Notes: generated by a model not told the origin, from the sequence alone. Shown: positions 9,668-18,410, counted from the first letter of the stretch. The stretch is 64,000 bases of DNA from Martelella alba (GCF_006516955.1 NZ_VHLG01000007.1:1-64000), one strand, 5' to 3'. Made by a program: numbers and translations.

Positions 9668-10188
9668 CAACCGATATCACCGATCAGAAGGCGCTGCGCC
9701 GGGCGCTTGGGCAATTTGCGACTGCGGTCTGCGTCATGACCTGCCGTGTTGATGGCGAGGCGCTGGGCATGACGATGACCTCGTTCAATTCGCTTTCGCT
9801 TGATCCGCCGCTGGTGCTTTTCAGCATTGATCGCCGCGCCCGAGGCCTGCCGCAATGGGAGCGCGCAACAGGGATCGCGATCCATATTCTGAGTGAAAGC
9901 CAGATGGAGCTTTCCAACCGTTTCGCGCGTCCGGGCGACAAGTGGCTGGGGCTTTCCCATCGCGACGGGCTTCATGGCGCACCGGTTCTTTCCGGTGTGG
10001 CGGCACTGTTTGAGTGCAGCATCGACCACAAATACGACGCCGGCGACCACCGGCTGTTCATCTGCCGTGTCGAGCGGCACGCCATGTCTGTCGATCGCCG
10101 TCCGCTTCTGTTTTCGGGTGGACGCTACGCAACAATCGCAAAGCAAGAAGACGAGGCGCCGTCCTGGCCTCTCGCCATTCACTACTGA
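9664..10188 (+). CDS. Flavin reductase, HpaC-like, partner of the next gene
   Basis: NAD(P)H:flavin oxidoreductase of the short-chain, FMN-binding split-barrel type; 174 residues is the usual length. MTMTSFNSLSLDPPLV (about 36-51) is the flavin-binding strand and turn of the family, and GDHRLFICRV (about 126-135) is the conserved GDH segment. Such enzymes supply free FADH2 or FMNH2 to a monooxygenase encoded nearby, here the HpaB-type gene that starts 24 bases downstream. It overlaps the MarR gene by 4 bp, so the two are translated together. The substrate of the two-component system is not shown by this subunit. Confidence 0.85.
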   Translation: MTTDITDQKALRRALGQFATAVCVMTCRVDGEALGMTMTSFNSLSLDPPLVLFSIDRRARGLPQWERATGIAIHILSESQMELSNRFARPGDKWLGLSHRDGLHGAPVLSGVAALFECSIDHKYDAGDHRLFICRVERHAMSVDRRPLLFSGGRYATIAKQEDEAPSWPLAIHY

Positions 10189-10212
10189 ACTCTGCCTATT
10201 AAGGAGCAACCA

Positions 10213-11700
10213 ATGATAAAAACCGGGAAACAGCACACTGCCAGCCTTCAGGACGGGCGCCGCGTGCTCATCAATGGCGGTCATGTCGATGATGTGACGA
10301 CATCGCCATCATTCCGCAATGCGGTCCAGTCCATGGCCTCGATCTATGATTTTCAGGCAGCGCCTGAAAACCGCGAATTGATGACTTACGAAATTCCAGG
10401 TGCAAACGGCGATCGCGCCAACCGCATCTGGCAGCTGCCGAAAAGCCATGCCGATCTCGTCGAACGCCGCAAGGCGCTTGAAGCATGGACCGAACTGCAT
10501 GGCGGTTTTCTTGGCCGTGCGCCGGACCATGTCGCCTCCGCCATCGCTGGCATGTATATGGGCAAGGACGTCTTTGAAGAGTATGATCCTGCCCGCGCCA
10601 GGGCGCTGGCCGACTACTACACCTATGCCCGCGACAACGAGCTTTACCTCACCTATGTGATCATCAATCCGCAGGCCGACCGCTCGAAAAAGGCCAATGA
10701 ACAGGCCGATCCCTTCCTGTCCGCCGGTGTGGTCGATGAGGATAGCGAAGGGTTGACGATCCGCGGTGCCAAGATGCTGGCGACCGGCGGCATTCTCGCC
10801 AATGAAGTCTTTGTGACCTGCATTCAGCCGCTGCGTGAAGGCGAGGAACCCTATGCCGTTTCCTTTGTCATTCCGATGAATGCCAAGGGGCTGAAGATCA
10901 TGTCGCGCAAGTCCTATGAAGGGGCGGCCAACTCAGTCTTCGATTATCCGCTCGCAAGCCGCTTTGACGAGAATGATGCAGTTCTCTATTTCGATGACGT
11001 CAAGGTTCCGTGGGAGCGCGTGTTCATCAATCAGGACACGCAGATGTGCTTCAAGCAGTTTCACGCCACCCCCGCGCATGTCTATCAGAACTACCAGGCT
11101 CAGATCCGCTTGATGGTGAAGATGCGCTTCCTTATGGGCATTGCGCGGCGAACAGCCGAGACCAATGGTGTTCTGGCCTTCCCGCAGGTGCGTGAAACGC
11201 TTGGCCAACTCGCTGCCCAGTCCGCCATGGTCGATGCCTTCGTTCATGCCATGGAAATCAAGGGCCATCAGCATGGCGAATATTTCATTCCCGACCGCCA
11301 TACGCTTTACGCTGCACAGGTTCTGACCCAGCAGATGTATAACCAGATCATGGGTGTTCTGCGTGATCTGGCCGGTGGCGGCATGATCATGCTGCCGTCT
11401 TCGGTCTCGGATTTTGCCGATCCGGAAATGCGCGAACTGATCGGCAAGACCCAGCAGTCGCCGACGACCTCGTCGGAGGGGCGTGTCAAATTCTTCAAGC
11501 TGGCCTGGGATGCGGTCGGCTCGGAATTTGCCTCGCGCCATACGCAGTATGAAATGTTCTATGCCGGTGCGACCTTCGTCACCAAGGGGCATTCCTTCCG
11601 CACCTTCGATTGGGATAGCTGCACCGGGCTGGTTGACCGCATGCTCGACAGCTACAGCCTTGACGATGAAATTCATCAGATTTCCACAGCAGCAGAGTAA
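10213..11700 (+). CDS. HpaB-family FADH2-dependent monooxygenase, large component
   Basis: Acyl-CoA-dehydrogenase-fold hydroxylase of 495 residues, the length of 4-hydroxyphenylacetate 3-monooxygenase. The N-terminus reads SLQDGRRVLINGG then VDDVTTSPSFRNA, which is the family hallmark (SLQDGR...V.DVT.HPAFRN). The C-terminus carries the helical dehydrogenase-like domain. The start has a good AAGGAG ribosome site. It uses reduced flavin from the upstream reductase to insert oxygen into an aromatic or N-heterocyclic substrate. Real phenol hydroxylases of this group usually sit with ring-cleavage dioxygenases; none is here. An amidase, a cupin and a DUF2848 protein are present instead, so a nitrogen-containing ring or amide is a better guess than hydroxyphenylacetate. 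Confidence 0.85.
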   Translation: MIKTGKQHTASLQDGRRVLINGGHVDDVTTSPSFRNAVQSMASIYDFQAAPENRELMTYEIPGANGDRANRIWQLPKSHADLVERRKALEAWTELHGGFLGRAPDHVASAIAGMYMGKDVFEEYDPARARALADYYTYARDNELYLTYVIINPQADRSKKANEQADPFLSAGVVDEDSEGLTIRGAKMLATGGILANEVFVTCIQPLREGEEPYAVSFVIPMNAKGLKIMSRKSYEGAANSVFDYPLASRFDENDAVLYFDDVKVPWERVFINQDTQMCFKQFHATPAHVYQNYQAQIRLMVKMRFLMGIARRTAETNGVLAFPQVRETLGQLAAQSAMVDAFVHAMEIKGHQHGEYFIPDRHTLYAAQVLTQQMYNQIMGVLRDLAGGGMIMLPSSVSDFADPEMRELIGKTQQSPTTSSEGRVKFFKLAWDAVGSEFASRHTQYEMFYAGATFVTKGHSFRTFDWDSCTGLVDRMLDSYSLDDEIHQISTAAE

Positions 11701-11705
11701 GACAA

Positions 11706-12092
11706 ATGGCGATTGAAAAAGAACATAAGGAATTCCACGCGATCGACATGGGCCCTGATGGCTGGGCGCCGCCGCCCGGATATCCCGAGGGCATCAAGCA
11801 GAAGATCCTTGCCGGCCATCTTGATGAGGTGAACAAGAAGGGCAATCGCACGCGGCTTCTGCGCTTCGATCCCGGTGTCTTTACCACGGCACCCTTCGTC
11901 CATGATTACTGGGAAGAGGTCTATCTCGTTTCCGGCGATCTGACCGTCGGTAATGATAAAAATGGTGAAGGTGGCGAAAGCTTTGAGCCCAACACCTATG
12001 CATGCCGTCCGCCGGGTGCTTATCATGGCCCGTTCAAGTCTGAAAAAGGCTGCGTTCTGATGGAAATCCACTATTACGACGAGAGCAAATGA
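11706..12092 (+). CDS. Small single-domain cupin protein
   Basis: A 128-residue protein predicted to be one cupin barrel. FDPGVFTTAPFVHDYWEEVYLVSGD (read in parts: H of FVHDY, E-E-V-Y of the following strand) matches cupin motif 1, and PPGAYHGPF matches motif 2 with its histidine, so metal ligands His, Glu and His are present. The fold covers anti-sigma ChrR-like cupins, dioxygenases and isomerases, so the reaction cannot be read from sequence. It follows the monooxygenase by 5 bases and overlaps the amidase by 4, which argues for a step between oxidation and amide hydrolysis. Confidence 0.75.
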   Translation: MAIEKEHKEFHAIDMGPDGWAPPPGYPEGIKQKILAGHLDEVNKKGNRTRLLRFDPGVFTTAPFVHDYWEEVYLVSGDLTVGNDKNGEGGESFEPNTYACRPPGAYHGPFKSEKGCVLMEIHYYDESK

Positions 12093-13426
12093 GCGTGACG
12101 GTTTCTCAACTCACATCGAAGCTTGAGGCAGGCGAGATCAGTTCTTTCGAACTGGTCTCGTCGTGTCTTGAGCGGATCAATGACAAAAGCGGGGAGGGCG
12201 CCCGCGTCTTCACCGCACTCAACAGCGAAGACGCGCTCGAAACGGCCAGACGTGTGGACGCCGCCCGCAAGGCCGGTGAGCCGCTTGGGCCTCTGGCCGG
12301 TATTCCGGTCTCGGTCAAATGCCTGTTTGACGTGAAGGGGCTGGTGACAACGGCAGGTTCTGCATTGCTGGCAAAAGAGCCGGCTGCAACAGCCGATGCT
12401 CCCGCCATTGCCCGCCTGCGGGCAGCAGGCGCCGTCATCATCGGCCACACCAACATGACCGAATTTGCCTATTCCGGTCTCGGCATGAACCCGCATTATG
12501 GTACGCCCGGCAATCCGGCAGACCGTTCGCGCGTGCCGGGCGGTTCGTCTTCCGGTGCCGCCGTTTCCGTGGCCGATGACATGGCCGCGATCGGCATTGG
12601 TACGGATACCGGTGGCTCCTGCCGTATTCCTGCGGCCTTTTGCGGGCTGGTTGGCTTCAAGCCAACCGCTAGCCGCGTGCCGACGGCAGGCGCATTCCCA
12701 CTGTCGCAGACGCTCGATTCCATCGGTTCGATCACCCGTTCAGTGGATGATTGTGCGCTGACGGACGCGATCATGGCCGGTGAGGCGACGAGCCTGCCGG
12801 ACGTGCCTGCACTCAGCGAGATGCGCTTTGCCGTGCTCGACAATTACGTTACCGATGACGTGACGCCGGGCGTGGCGGCAGCCTTTGATGAGGCTGTCCG
12901 CGCCCTGGAAAAGGCCGGAGCAAAGGTCGAGCATATCCGTATCGAAGATCTGGCGCAGTTGCCGGGCCTCAATGCGCATGGCGGTATCATCGCCGCGGAA
13001 GCCTTTGCCATTCACAAGGACTATCTGGCTGAGAGGAGTGGTGAATATGATCCACGCGTCAGCATCCGCATCATGAAGGCCGAGACGATGGAGCCCGGCG
13101 AATATGAGCATATCCTTGCGGTGCGCAAAGCGATCATCGCCCGGGCAGATGAGATCACAAGGCCCTATGATGCGGTGCTGATGCCGTCTGTTGCCATGGA
13201 AGCGCCGGTAACGGCTGAGCTTGATGCCGACGATGCCTATTATGGTGCACAGAATATTCTGGCGCTGCGCAATACGACGGTCGGCAATTTCCTTGACCGC
13301 TGCGGCATTTCGCTGCCGCTGCCTGTTGCGGGATTGCCCGTCGGGCTGATGCTGATGGGCGAGACCATGGGCGACCGCCGCCTTTTTGCTGTGGCAAAGA
13401 AGGTCGAGCAGCTTATCTGCCGTTGA
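12089..13426 (+). CDS. Amidase-signature hydrolase
   Basis: Amidase of the GatA/malonamidase family, 445 residues. The catalytic triad can be placed: Lys77 in SVKCLFD, cis-Ser153 in PGGSSSG and nucleophile Ser177 in DTGGSCRIP. The 24-residue gap between the two serines is the family's normal spacing. It is not the tRNA amidotransferase subunit: no gatB or gatC is nearby, and it sits in a catabolic operon. It probably hydrolyses a linear amide produced by the flavin monooxygenase, releasing ammonia or an amine. It is the last gene of the MarR operon and converges with the GntR gene 34 bases away. Confidence 0.85.
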   Translation: MSVTVSQLTSKLEAGEISSFELVSSCLERINDKSGEGARVFTALNSEDALETARRVDAARKAGEPLGPLAGIPVSVKCLFDVKGLVTTAGSALLAKEPAATADAPAIARLRAAGAVIIGHTNMTEFAYSGLGMNPHYGTPGNPADRSRVPGGSSSGAAVSVADDMAAIGIGTDTGGSCRIPAAFCGLVGFKPTASRVPTAGAFPLSQTLDSIGSITRSVDDCALTDAIMAGEATSLPDVPALSEMRFAVLDNYVTDDVTPGVAAAFDEAVRALEKAGAKVEHIRIEDLAQLPGLNAHGGIIAAEAFAIHKDYLAERSGEYDPRVSIRIMKAETMEPGEYEHILAVRKAIIARADEITRPYDAVLMPSVAMEAPVTAELDADDAYYGAQNILALRNTTVGNFLDRCGISLPLPVAGLPVGLMLMGETMGDRRLFAVAKKVEQLICR

Positions 13427-13442
13427 TGCGTTTCTGTTCTGG

Positions 13443-13460
13443 CCGGTCTTGAGGGACCGG
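13443..13460. terminator. Small hairpin between convergent genes
   Basis: CCGGTC and GACCGG form a six-base stem with a six-base loop exactly in the gap between the amidase and GntR stop codons. No T-run on either strand, so termination by it is uncertain. Confidence 0.3.
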
Positions 13461-14159
13461 TCAGCTCTTCATCAGTGTGTTGAAGAGATTGGCCTTGAAA
13501 GCGTTGATATGCGACAGCATGGCCTGCTCGGCCGCATCCGGATCATGTGCTGCAAGTTTCTCGATGATTTCGGCATGCTGGTCGCAGACGCGGCTGTTCT
13601 GATCAGGCACATTGAGTGACAGCGTCCAGAAGCGGACGGCGCGGTCATGCAGATTGCCGAGCAGCTCGGTCATGATCGAGTTTCCGGCCGTGAGCGCAAT
13701 CGTCTGGTGAAAAGCCCTGTCGAGCGCGATCAGCTGATCCAGTTCTCGCTTCTGGGTCGCCTTCAGCATGCGATCGAGATTGTCACGCAATTCCTTGACC
13801 TGCTTTTCCTGTATGCGTTCCGCCGCCCAGCGGGTGACGCGGGCTTCATTGATCTGGCGAACCTCGATCAGTTCCACCAGCTCATCAAGCGAGACCGGGC
13901 TGACGACAACACCCTTGCGCGGCATCACCTCGACGAGGCCGTCAATCATCAGCCGGTCGACGGCCTGGATGACCGGCGTGCGGCCAATGCCGAGCGCATC
14001 GGCAAGGTCGGTGACGGTCACGGCTTCACCGGGCTTGAGTTCGCAAGAGACAATCTTGCTCTTGATCACCTGATAGGCCTGGTCACGCAGCGACAAACGT
14101 GGTTGACGGCGCATGGCGCCGTCCTTGATATCCAGCCTGTTTGTTGCTGCTCGCACCAT
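13461..14159 (-). CDS. GntR-family regulator with FCD domain
   Basis: A 232-residue regulator. A winged helix at about residues 20-85 (LGIGRTPVIQAVDRL is the recognition region, and the wing is MPRKGVVVSPVS) is followed by an all-helical FCD ligand domain. Candidate metal-binding residues are Asp/His in ALDRAFHQT, His in CDQHAEII and His in LSHINAF. FCD regulators usually bind organic acids. The gene lies between the monooxygenase operon and the DUF2848 gene, and a palindrome of GntR style (AATTGTC-TT-GACAATT) lies at 15011-15026, so it may control DUF2848 and the Liv transporter together with MarR. That is inference. Confidence 0.8.
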   Translation of the reverse strand: MVRAATNRLDIKDGAMRRQPRLSLRDQAYQVIKSKIVSCELKPGEAVTVTDLADALGIGRTPVIQAVDRLMIDGLVEVMPRKGVVVSPVSLDELVELIEVRQINEARVTRWAAERIQEKQVKELRDNLDRMLKATQKRELDQLIALDRAFHQTIALTAGNSIMTELLGNLHDRAVRFWTLSLNVPDQNSRVCDQHAEIIEKLAAHDPDAAEQAMLSHINAFKANLFNTLMKS

Positions 14160-14260
14160 GTTGCTCGCTCTCCGAATATGCTGTGTCCATTAAACCCGGC
14201 AGGGCGGAAGCCTGCAGCAGAGTTGCCTCGGGCCGGGATGTATCGTCTTTGAAAAGGCTA

Positions 14261-14944
14261 TCAGTCGGCAACCGGCAGGGTCTTGATTGCATACTGGAAT
14301 GTGATCGAACGTCCAAGAACCGGATCTTCGATTTCCCCCTCAAAGCGATCTGAGCTTCTTATGCCACCGATTGCCGGAAGAGTTCCACAAAAAAGGGCTG
14401 TACCATCTTCCAGCTGCTTGCCGCCGGTGTATTTGGCCATTGTATCTGCCGGGTGAAGCAGACTTGCCACGCCGCCTTCCTGGTAAAGCTTGCGCGCGCC
14501 GTTCTCGACAATATAGCTGCGCAGGATCAGCTTGTCCCAGTGTTCGGCAACTTCCTCAAACGGCCAGACGGTTGCCGAAACCGGCTTTTCGCACATCTGC
14601 TTGGAGATGGTGACGCCAACGGTTTCCGCCTCGCGATCGGTATGATCGGAGCCTATGCCAACAAAAAGCTTTCCATCGGATGCGAGCACCACCGGTTCGA
14701 TCTCGCCGCTGGAGGCTTTGCCGCTGGCCTCGATGGTTTCTGCCGTCGTCAGGCGCGCCGCCGAAACCCGATAATAGGTCGGCGTCTGCTTCGGACGGGC
14801 AACGCCAAGTGCCTCCAGCTCCTGGATGTGGTGCTCCATGGCATCTTTGTCGCGGCCGGCCCATCCGGCAATGACAAGCGTTTCGATCGTGATTTCGGTT
14901 GGCTTCTCGCCCGCGGCGGATGAGACGGTCATCGATAGTGCCAT
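14261..14944 (-). CDS. DUF2848 family protein
   Basis: A 227-residue protein matching DUF2848 by its overall layout: an acidic and hydrophobic N-terminal half with HIQELEALGV and PTYYRVS, then VGIGSDHTDRE, and near the C-terminus LFCGTLPAIGGI. The last motif and the DHTDRE acidic cluster recall fumarylacetoacetate-hydrolase-like enzymes, which would make it a metal-dependent hydrolase, decarboxylase or isomerase. Members are known to sit near amidase and Liv genes, but no function is established to my knowledge. It is transcribed away from the Liv operon out of the shared 217-base control region. Confidence 0.75.
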   Translation of the reverse strand: MALSMTVSSAAGEKPTEITIETLVIAGWAGRDKDAMEHHIQELEALGVARPKQTPTYYRVSAARLTTAETIEASGKASSGEIEPVVLASDGKLFVGIGSDHTDREAETVGVTISKQMCEKPVSATVWPFEEVAEHWDKLILRSYIVENGARKLYQEGGVASLLHPADTMAKYTGGKQLEDGTALFCGTLPAIGGIRSSDRFEGEIEDPVLGRSITFQYAIKTLPVAD

Positions 14945-15010
14945 GCTTCAGTTCCCTGGATCAATGATTGGTGCACTGCCCAAAAAATAGACGTGCAAAT
15001 GATTTGTGCG

Positions 15011-15026
15011 AATTGTCTTGACAATT
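15011..15026. promoter_or_regulatory. Palindrome AATTGTCTTGACAATT, candidate GntR/FCD operator
   Basis: Perfect seven-base arms with a two-base centre, overlapping the putative -35 element TTGACA (15018-15023) of the Liv operon. The GT..AC half-site style and the nearby FCD regulator gene make it a candidate operator. Confidence 0.45.
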
Positions 15027-15046
15027 GCAAATCTATAAACAGTATG
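15018..15046 (+). promoter_or_regulatory. Putative promoter of the Liv-type operon
   Basis: TTGACA at 15018-15023; 17 bases later AGTATG is a weak -10. Only the -35 element is strong, so the promoter may need activation or the -10 may be elsewhere. Confidence 0.35.
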
Positions 15047-15060
15047 TGAAATATCACAAG
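15043..15060. promoter_or_regulatory. Second copy of the MarR-type operator
   Basis: TATGTGAAATATCACAAG. The 16 bases at 15045-15060 equal those at 9099-9114, in front of the MarR gene. The site lies over the predicted -10/+1 of the Liv operon and about 100 bases before the start codon of its binding protein. Confidence 0.65.
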
Positions 15061-15161
15061 CGTTTTCTTTCGCTGTTCAAACTTTCCCGTTCAGGGGAGT
15101 TTGGCGAAGTTCCGCTTCTGTCGAGAATGCTATAAAGTCCTTTAAAACCAGGGGAATTGCC

Positions 15162-16457
15162 ATGAGAAAATCACCTCGCGCATGGTCGTTGGTCACGGTC
15201 GCAACCATGTTTGCGCTCAGCACCTCGGCCTTCGCCGCCGACAAGCCGGAATCGGTTGATGTCGGTGTCTTCACCTTCATGTCCGGCGGCCCTGCCGCTT
15301 ACGGCGTCCCCGGTCAGCAGGGCGCTGAGACTATTATTGACGAGATCAATGCTGCCGGCGGCATCGATGGCGTTCCGATCAAGGCGACCTTCGTCGATGA
15401 GGCGCAGGGTGCTGAAGGCGTGATTTCCGAATATCGCCGTCTCGGTGAGGATCCGAGCACCGATTTCATGATCGCGGCGCTTTCTTCCGGCAACTGCCTG
15501 GCGCTTGCGCCGATTGCCGACCAGATGAAAATGCCGACGGTTGGCTGGAACTGCGATACGCATCAGCTCTATCAGAAGGGCGACCATCCCTATTTCTTCC
15601 GCCCGAACGGCAACACGGTTGCCGAATTCATGGCCTATGTTCTCTACTTCCTCGACAAGAACCCCGATGTGAAGCGCGTCGCGATCATCAACCCGGATTA
15701 CTCCTTCGGTCATGATGCCGCCGAGATCGTCACGGCAACGCTGAAGGTGATGAAGCCCGACGTTCAGATTGTTGCCGAACTCTTCCCCAAAATGGGATCG
15801 TCCAGCTTCCAGACGGAAATTTCGCGTCTTTCTGCTGCCCGTCCCGATGTGATCTTCTCCAATCTCTGGGGCGGTGATCTGGAAAACTTCGTTCGTCAGG
15901 CCAGCCCGCGCGGTCTGTTCCGCACCAGCCAGGCGGTTTTTGCGCTCGGCGAATCCTCGCTGCAAAATGTTGATATGCCCGATGGCGCCATCGTCGGTGT
16001 TCTCGGTGATGGCTACTGGCGTTCGTCCGACGCCACGGCCAATGGCGCTGATGCTTTCGCGGCCGACTACCGTGCCAAATTCGGCAAGGACCCGGTCTTC
16101 CCGTCGATGAAGATGGCCAACAGCTTCGAGATCATGAAGGCGGCCTATGAAAAGGCGATTGCTGACAATGGTGGCGAGTGGCCGACCAAGGATCAGGTTG
16201 CCGCTGCCCTCAAGGAAGGCACGTTCACGACGCTGACCGGCGAAGTCGTCCTGCGTTCCGACAATGACGGTATCGTCGATCAGGTGATCGGCACGACGGC
16301 CACCGTTGATGGTGTCGATTATCCGGTCATGACCGACATGGTCCGCTATGACGGTGCCAAGCTTCTGCCGCCGGTCGGCGAAGATCCGATCGCATGGATC
16401 GGCACGCTGTCGCCCGATCTGCTGTCGGAAATGCCGAAGCCCGGCTCCTATAAGTAA
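15162..16457 (+). CDS. Branched-chain-type ABC importer, periplasmic binding protein
   Basis: Solute-binding protein of the LivK/AmiC class, 431 residues. A Sec signal peptide covers about residues 1-26 (basic start, hydrophobic core, cleavage after AFA). The mature start VDVGVFTFMSGGPAAYG and the segment INAAGGIDGVPI are the family's periplasmic type I fold features. Such proteins bind amino acids, amides, urea or aromatic acids; the ligand here is unknown. It is the first gene of a complete five-gene transporter and is separated from the first permease by 97 bases holding a strong hairpin. The shared MarR-type operator links it to the monooxygenase operon. Confidence 0.9.
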   Translation: MRKSPRAWSLVTVATMFALSTSAFAADKPESVDVGVFTFMSGGPAAYGVPGQQGAETIIDEINAAGGIDGVPIKATFVDEAQGAEGVISEYRRLGEDPSTDFMIAALSSGNCLALAPIADQMKMPTVGWNCDTHQLYQKGDHPYFFRPNGNTVAEFMAYVLYFLDKNPDVKRVAIINPDYSFGHDAAEIVTATLKVMKPDVQIVAELFPKMGSSSFQTEISRLSAARPDVIFSNLWGGDLENFVRQASPRGLFRTSQAVFALGESSLQNVDMPDGAIVGVLGDGYWRSSDATANGADAFAADYRAKFGKDPVFPSMKMANSFEIMKAAYEKAIADNGGEWPTKDQVAAALKEGTFTTLTGEVVLRSDNDGIVDQVIGTTATVDGVDYPVMTDMVRYDGAKLLPPVGEDPIAWIGTLSPDLLSEMPKPGSYK

Positions 16458-16473
16458 TATCGTTTCGAAACAG

Positions 16474-16505
16474 CCCCGCGCCATCTGAATTCTGCTGGCG
16501 CGGGG
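16474..16505 (+). promoter_or_regulatory. Intercistronic hairpin after the binding-protein gene
   Basis: CCCCGCGCC and GGCGCGGGG form a perfect nine-base stem with a 14-base loop. No run of T follows (TATTTCGG). In binding-protein operons such a stem often stabilises the upstream message or terminates partially, giving more binding protein than permease; that role is inferred. Confidence 0.6.
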
Positions 16506-16554
16506 TATTTCGGGGCAGATCGCCCCTTCCATTTTCACCAGCCGGGCCCGGGAT

Positions 16555-17454
16555 ATGTTGCAAACTCTGATACCGCTCGCCGTCGACGCCCTTGCCAATG
16601 CGGCGCTGATCTTCTTCGTCGCTGTGGGGCTTACACTCGTGTTCAGCGTGCTGAACATTCTCAATGTTGCCCATGGCAGTTTCTATTCCATCGGTGCCTA
16701 TGTGGCAGCTTCCGCCGGCCTGTTCGTCGTCAGCGCCGGGCTGCCGGCCTGGCTGACCTTTCCGACACTGCTTCTGTCGGCGATTTTCGTCGCGGTGCTG
16801 TTTGGTCCATTGATCGAGAACACGCTGATCCGTTGGACCTATGGCAAAAGCGAAGCGGTTCAGGTTCTCGTCACCTTTGCGCTTTTCCTCATTCTTGAAG
16901 ATCTGCAGCGCATGGTTTTCGGCGTGGATTCGCTTTACGAAGATACGCCGATGTCGTTGCTCGGCATTACCGATCTGGGTGGTATCGTCTATCTCAATTA
17001 CCAGCTTCTGCTGATCGCTCTGGCCGCAGTCGTGCTGATTGGCCTCAGGCTCTTCATCGGCAACAGCCGCATGGGCAAGCTTCTGGCTGCCGTAGTGGCC
17101 GATCGCGAAGTCTCCCAGGCCATGGGGATCAATACCAATCGCATCTTCATGATCGCCTTCACGCTCGGTGTCTTTCTCTCCGCACTTGGCGGCGCGCTGG
17201 CCACGCCGACCAGCGGTGTCGCACCGGGCCTGGGTGCTGATACGACCGTGCTTGCCTTTGCTGTTGCCGCCATTGGCGGGCTTGGCCAGGTGGAAGGCGC
17301 TGCCGTTGCCGCAATCATCGTCGCGCTTGCCAAGGTGCTGGCGATCTATTTCGCCCCCGCGCTTGATGCTGTCGCGCCCTATCTGGTGATGCTGATCGTG
17401 CTTTTGTGGCGGCCCTACGGTCTGTTTGGCAGCAATAGGGCGAGGAAGATCTGA
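16555..17454 (+). CDS. Branched-chain-type ABC permease, LivH-like
   Basis: Inner-membrane permease of 299 residues with about eight hydrophobic segments. GLTLVFSVLNILNVAHGSFY near residues 23-43 is the LivH signature (the NxAHG element), and the cytoplasmic coupling stretch MGINTNRIFMIAFTLG is conserved. It forms a heterodimer with the next gene product. Its stop and the next start share one base (TGATG at 17452-17456), which implies coupled translation. No substrate information can be read from the permease. Confidence 0.88.
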   Translation: MLQTLIPLAVDALANAALIFFVAVGLTLVFSVLNILNVAHGSFYSIGAYVAASAGLFVVSAGLPAWLTFPTLLLSAIFVAVLFGPLIENTLIRWTYGKSEAVQVLVTFALFLILEDLQRMVFGVDSLYEDTPMSLLGITDLGGIVYLNYQLLLIALAAVVLIGLRLFIGNSRMGKLLAAVVADREVSQAMGINTNRIFMIAFTLGVFLSALGGALATPTSGVAPGLGADTTVLAFAVAAIGGLGQVEGAAVAAIIVALAKVLAIYFAPALDAVAPYLVMLIVLLWRPYGLFGSNRARKI

Positions 17455-18410
17455 TGAAGAAGCTCTCCCTCATCATCGGCATTGGTTTTATTGTCCTCGC
17501 CTTCCTGCCGCTTCTGTTTCCCTATTCGCAATTCGTGCTGACCATTGCCGTCGCCAAGGGTTTTGCAGCGCTCGGCGTCATGCTGCTTTTGCGTGCCGGT
17601 CTGATCTCGCTCGGCAATGCGATGTTCTATGCCATTGGCGCCTATGCCACCGCCTTTATGGCGACGCGTCTCGGTATTCATGACATGGCGCTTTTGATGG
17701 TGTTTTCCGTCGTTGTGTCGGCGTTTTTCGGCTTCATCTTCGGCCTGTTTCTGGTGCGTTACCGGGCGATCTTCTTCGCCATGCTCAATCTGGCCATTTC
17801 CATGGTGATCTTCTCGCTGGTGTCGAAGCTTTACGCAATCACCGGCGGCACGGATGGCATCGGCGTTCCGGTACCGACTGTCTTTGGTGTCGAGCTCGGC
17901 AAGGCCGCATCCGATACGCTGCTCTATTATGTGGCGCTGGTTCTGGTTCTCGTCATCGGCTTTCTGGTGCATCGCTACCTTCAAAGTCCGCTCGGCCACG
18001 CGCTGTCGGCGGTTCATTCCAACGAGGTGCGGCTTGAATATCTGGGCGTTTCGGCCCGGGCGACGCTTCTGTTCGCCTATACGCTCTCGGCAGCACTTGC
18101 CGGGATCGGCGGTGCCATCGGCGCCATGTCCATCGGCCATGTCCTGCCGGAATTCGCCTTCTGGACGGAATCGGGGCATCTGGTGCTGACGGCGGTTCTC
18201 GGCGGTATTGCCGGTATTGCCGGGCCGTTCCTCGGTTCCATCTTCCTTGAAATCCTGCACACCGTGGCCGTTGGTTATGCGGCTGAGGCCTGGAACATGA
18301 TTGTCGGTATCGCCCTTCTGGTGGTCATCTTCTTCCTGCCGCGCGGCATTTACGGTCTTGTCGAAAATGTCGCTGGCCAGAAGGACCACGCAAAGGAGCC
18401 GCAGCTATGA
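17454..18410 (+). CDS. Branched-chain-type ABC permease, LivM-like
   Basis: Second inner-membrane permease, 318 residues and about eight to nine hydrophobic segments. GLISLGNAMFYAIGAYATAF (about 46-65) is the LivM counterpart of the LivH AHG motif. The coupling segment around YLGVSARATLLFAYTLSAALAG and the C-terminal FLPRGIYGLVEN are typical of the family. The gene overlaps the following ATPase by 4 bp. The length is near the usual for LivM without the extended N-terminus found in some members. Confidence 0.88.
   Translation: MKKLSLIIGIGFIVLAFLPLLFPYSQFVLTIAVAKGFAALGVMLLLRAGLISLGNAMFYAIGAYATAFMATRLGIHDMALLMVFSVVVSAFFGFIFGLFLVRYRAIFFAMLNLAISMVIFSLVSKLYAITGGTDGIGVPVPTVFGVELGKAASDTLLYYVALVLVLVIGFLVHRYLQSPLGHALSAVHSNEVRLEYLGVSARATLLFAYTLSAALAGIGGAIGAMSIGHVLPEFAFWTESGHLVLTAVLGGIAGIAGPFLGSIFLEILHTVAVGYAAEAWNMIVGIALLVVIFFLPRGIYGLVENVAGQKDHAKEPQL

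Noticed and set aside
9664-13426. Rut-type pyrimidine degradation or classical hpaBC homoprotocatechuate cluster
   Set aside because: No RutA-type luciferase-like monooxygenase, RutB or RutC in this operon, and no hpaD-I genes; only the general flavin-monooxygenase theme is shared.
15171-16664. 497-codon open frame antisense to the Liv binding protein and permease
   Set aside because: The plus-strand genes here are unambiguous; the antisense product is rich in Arg/Gly/His without domains.
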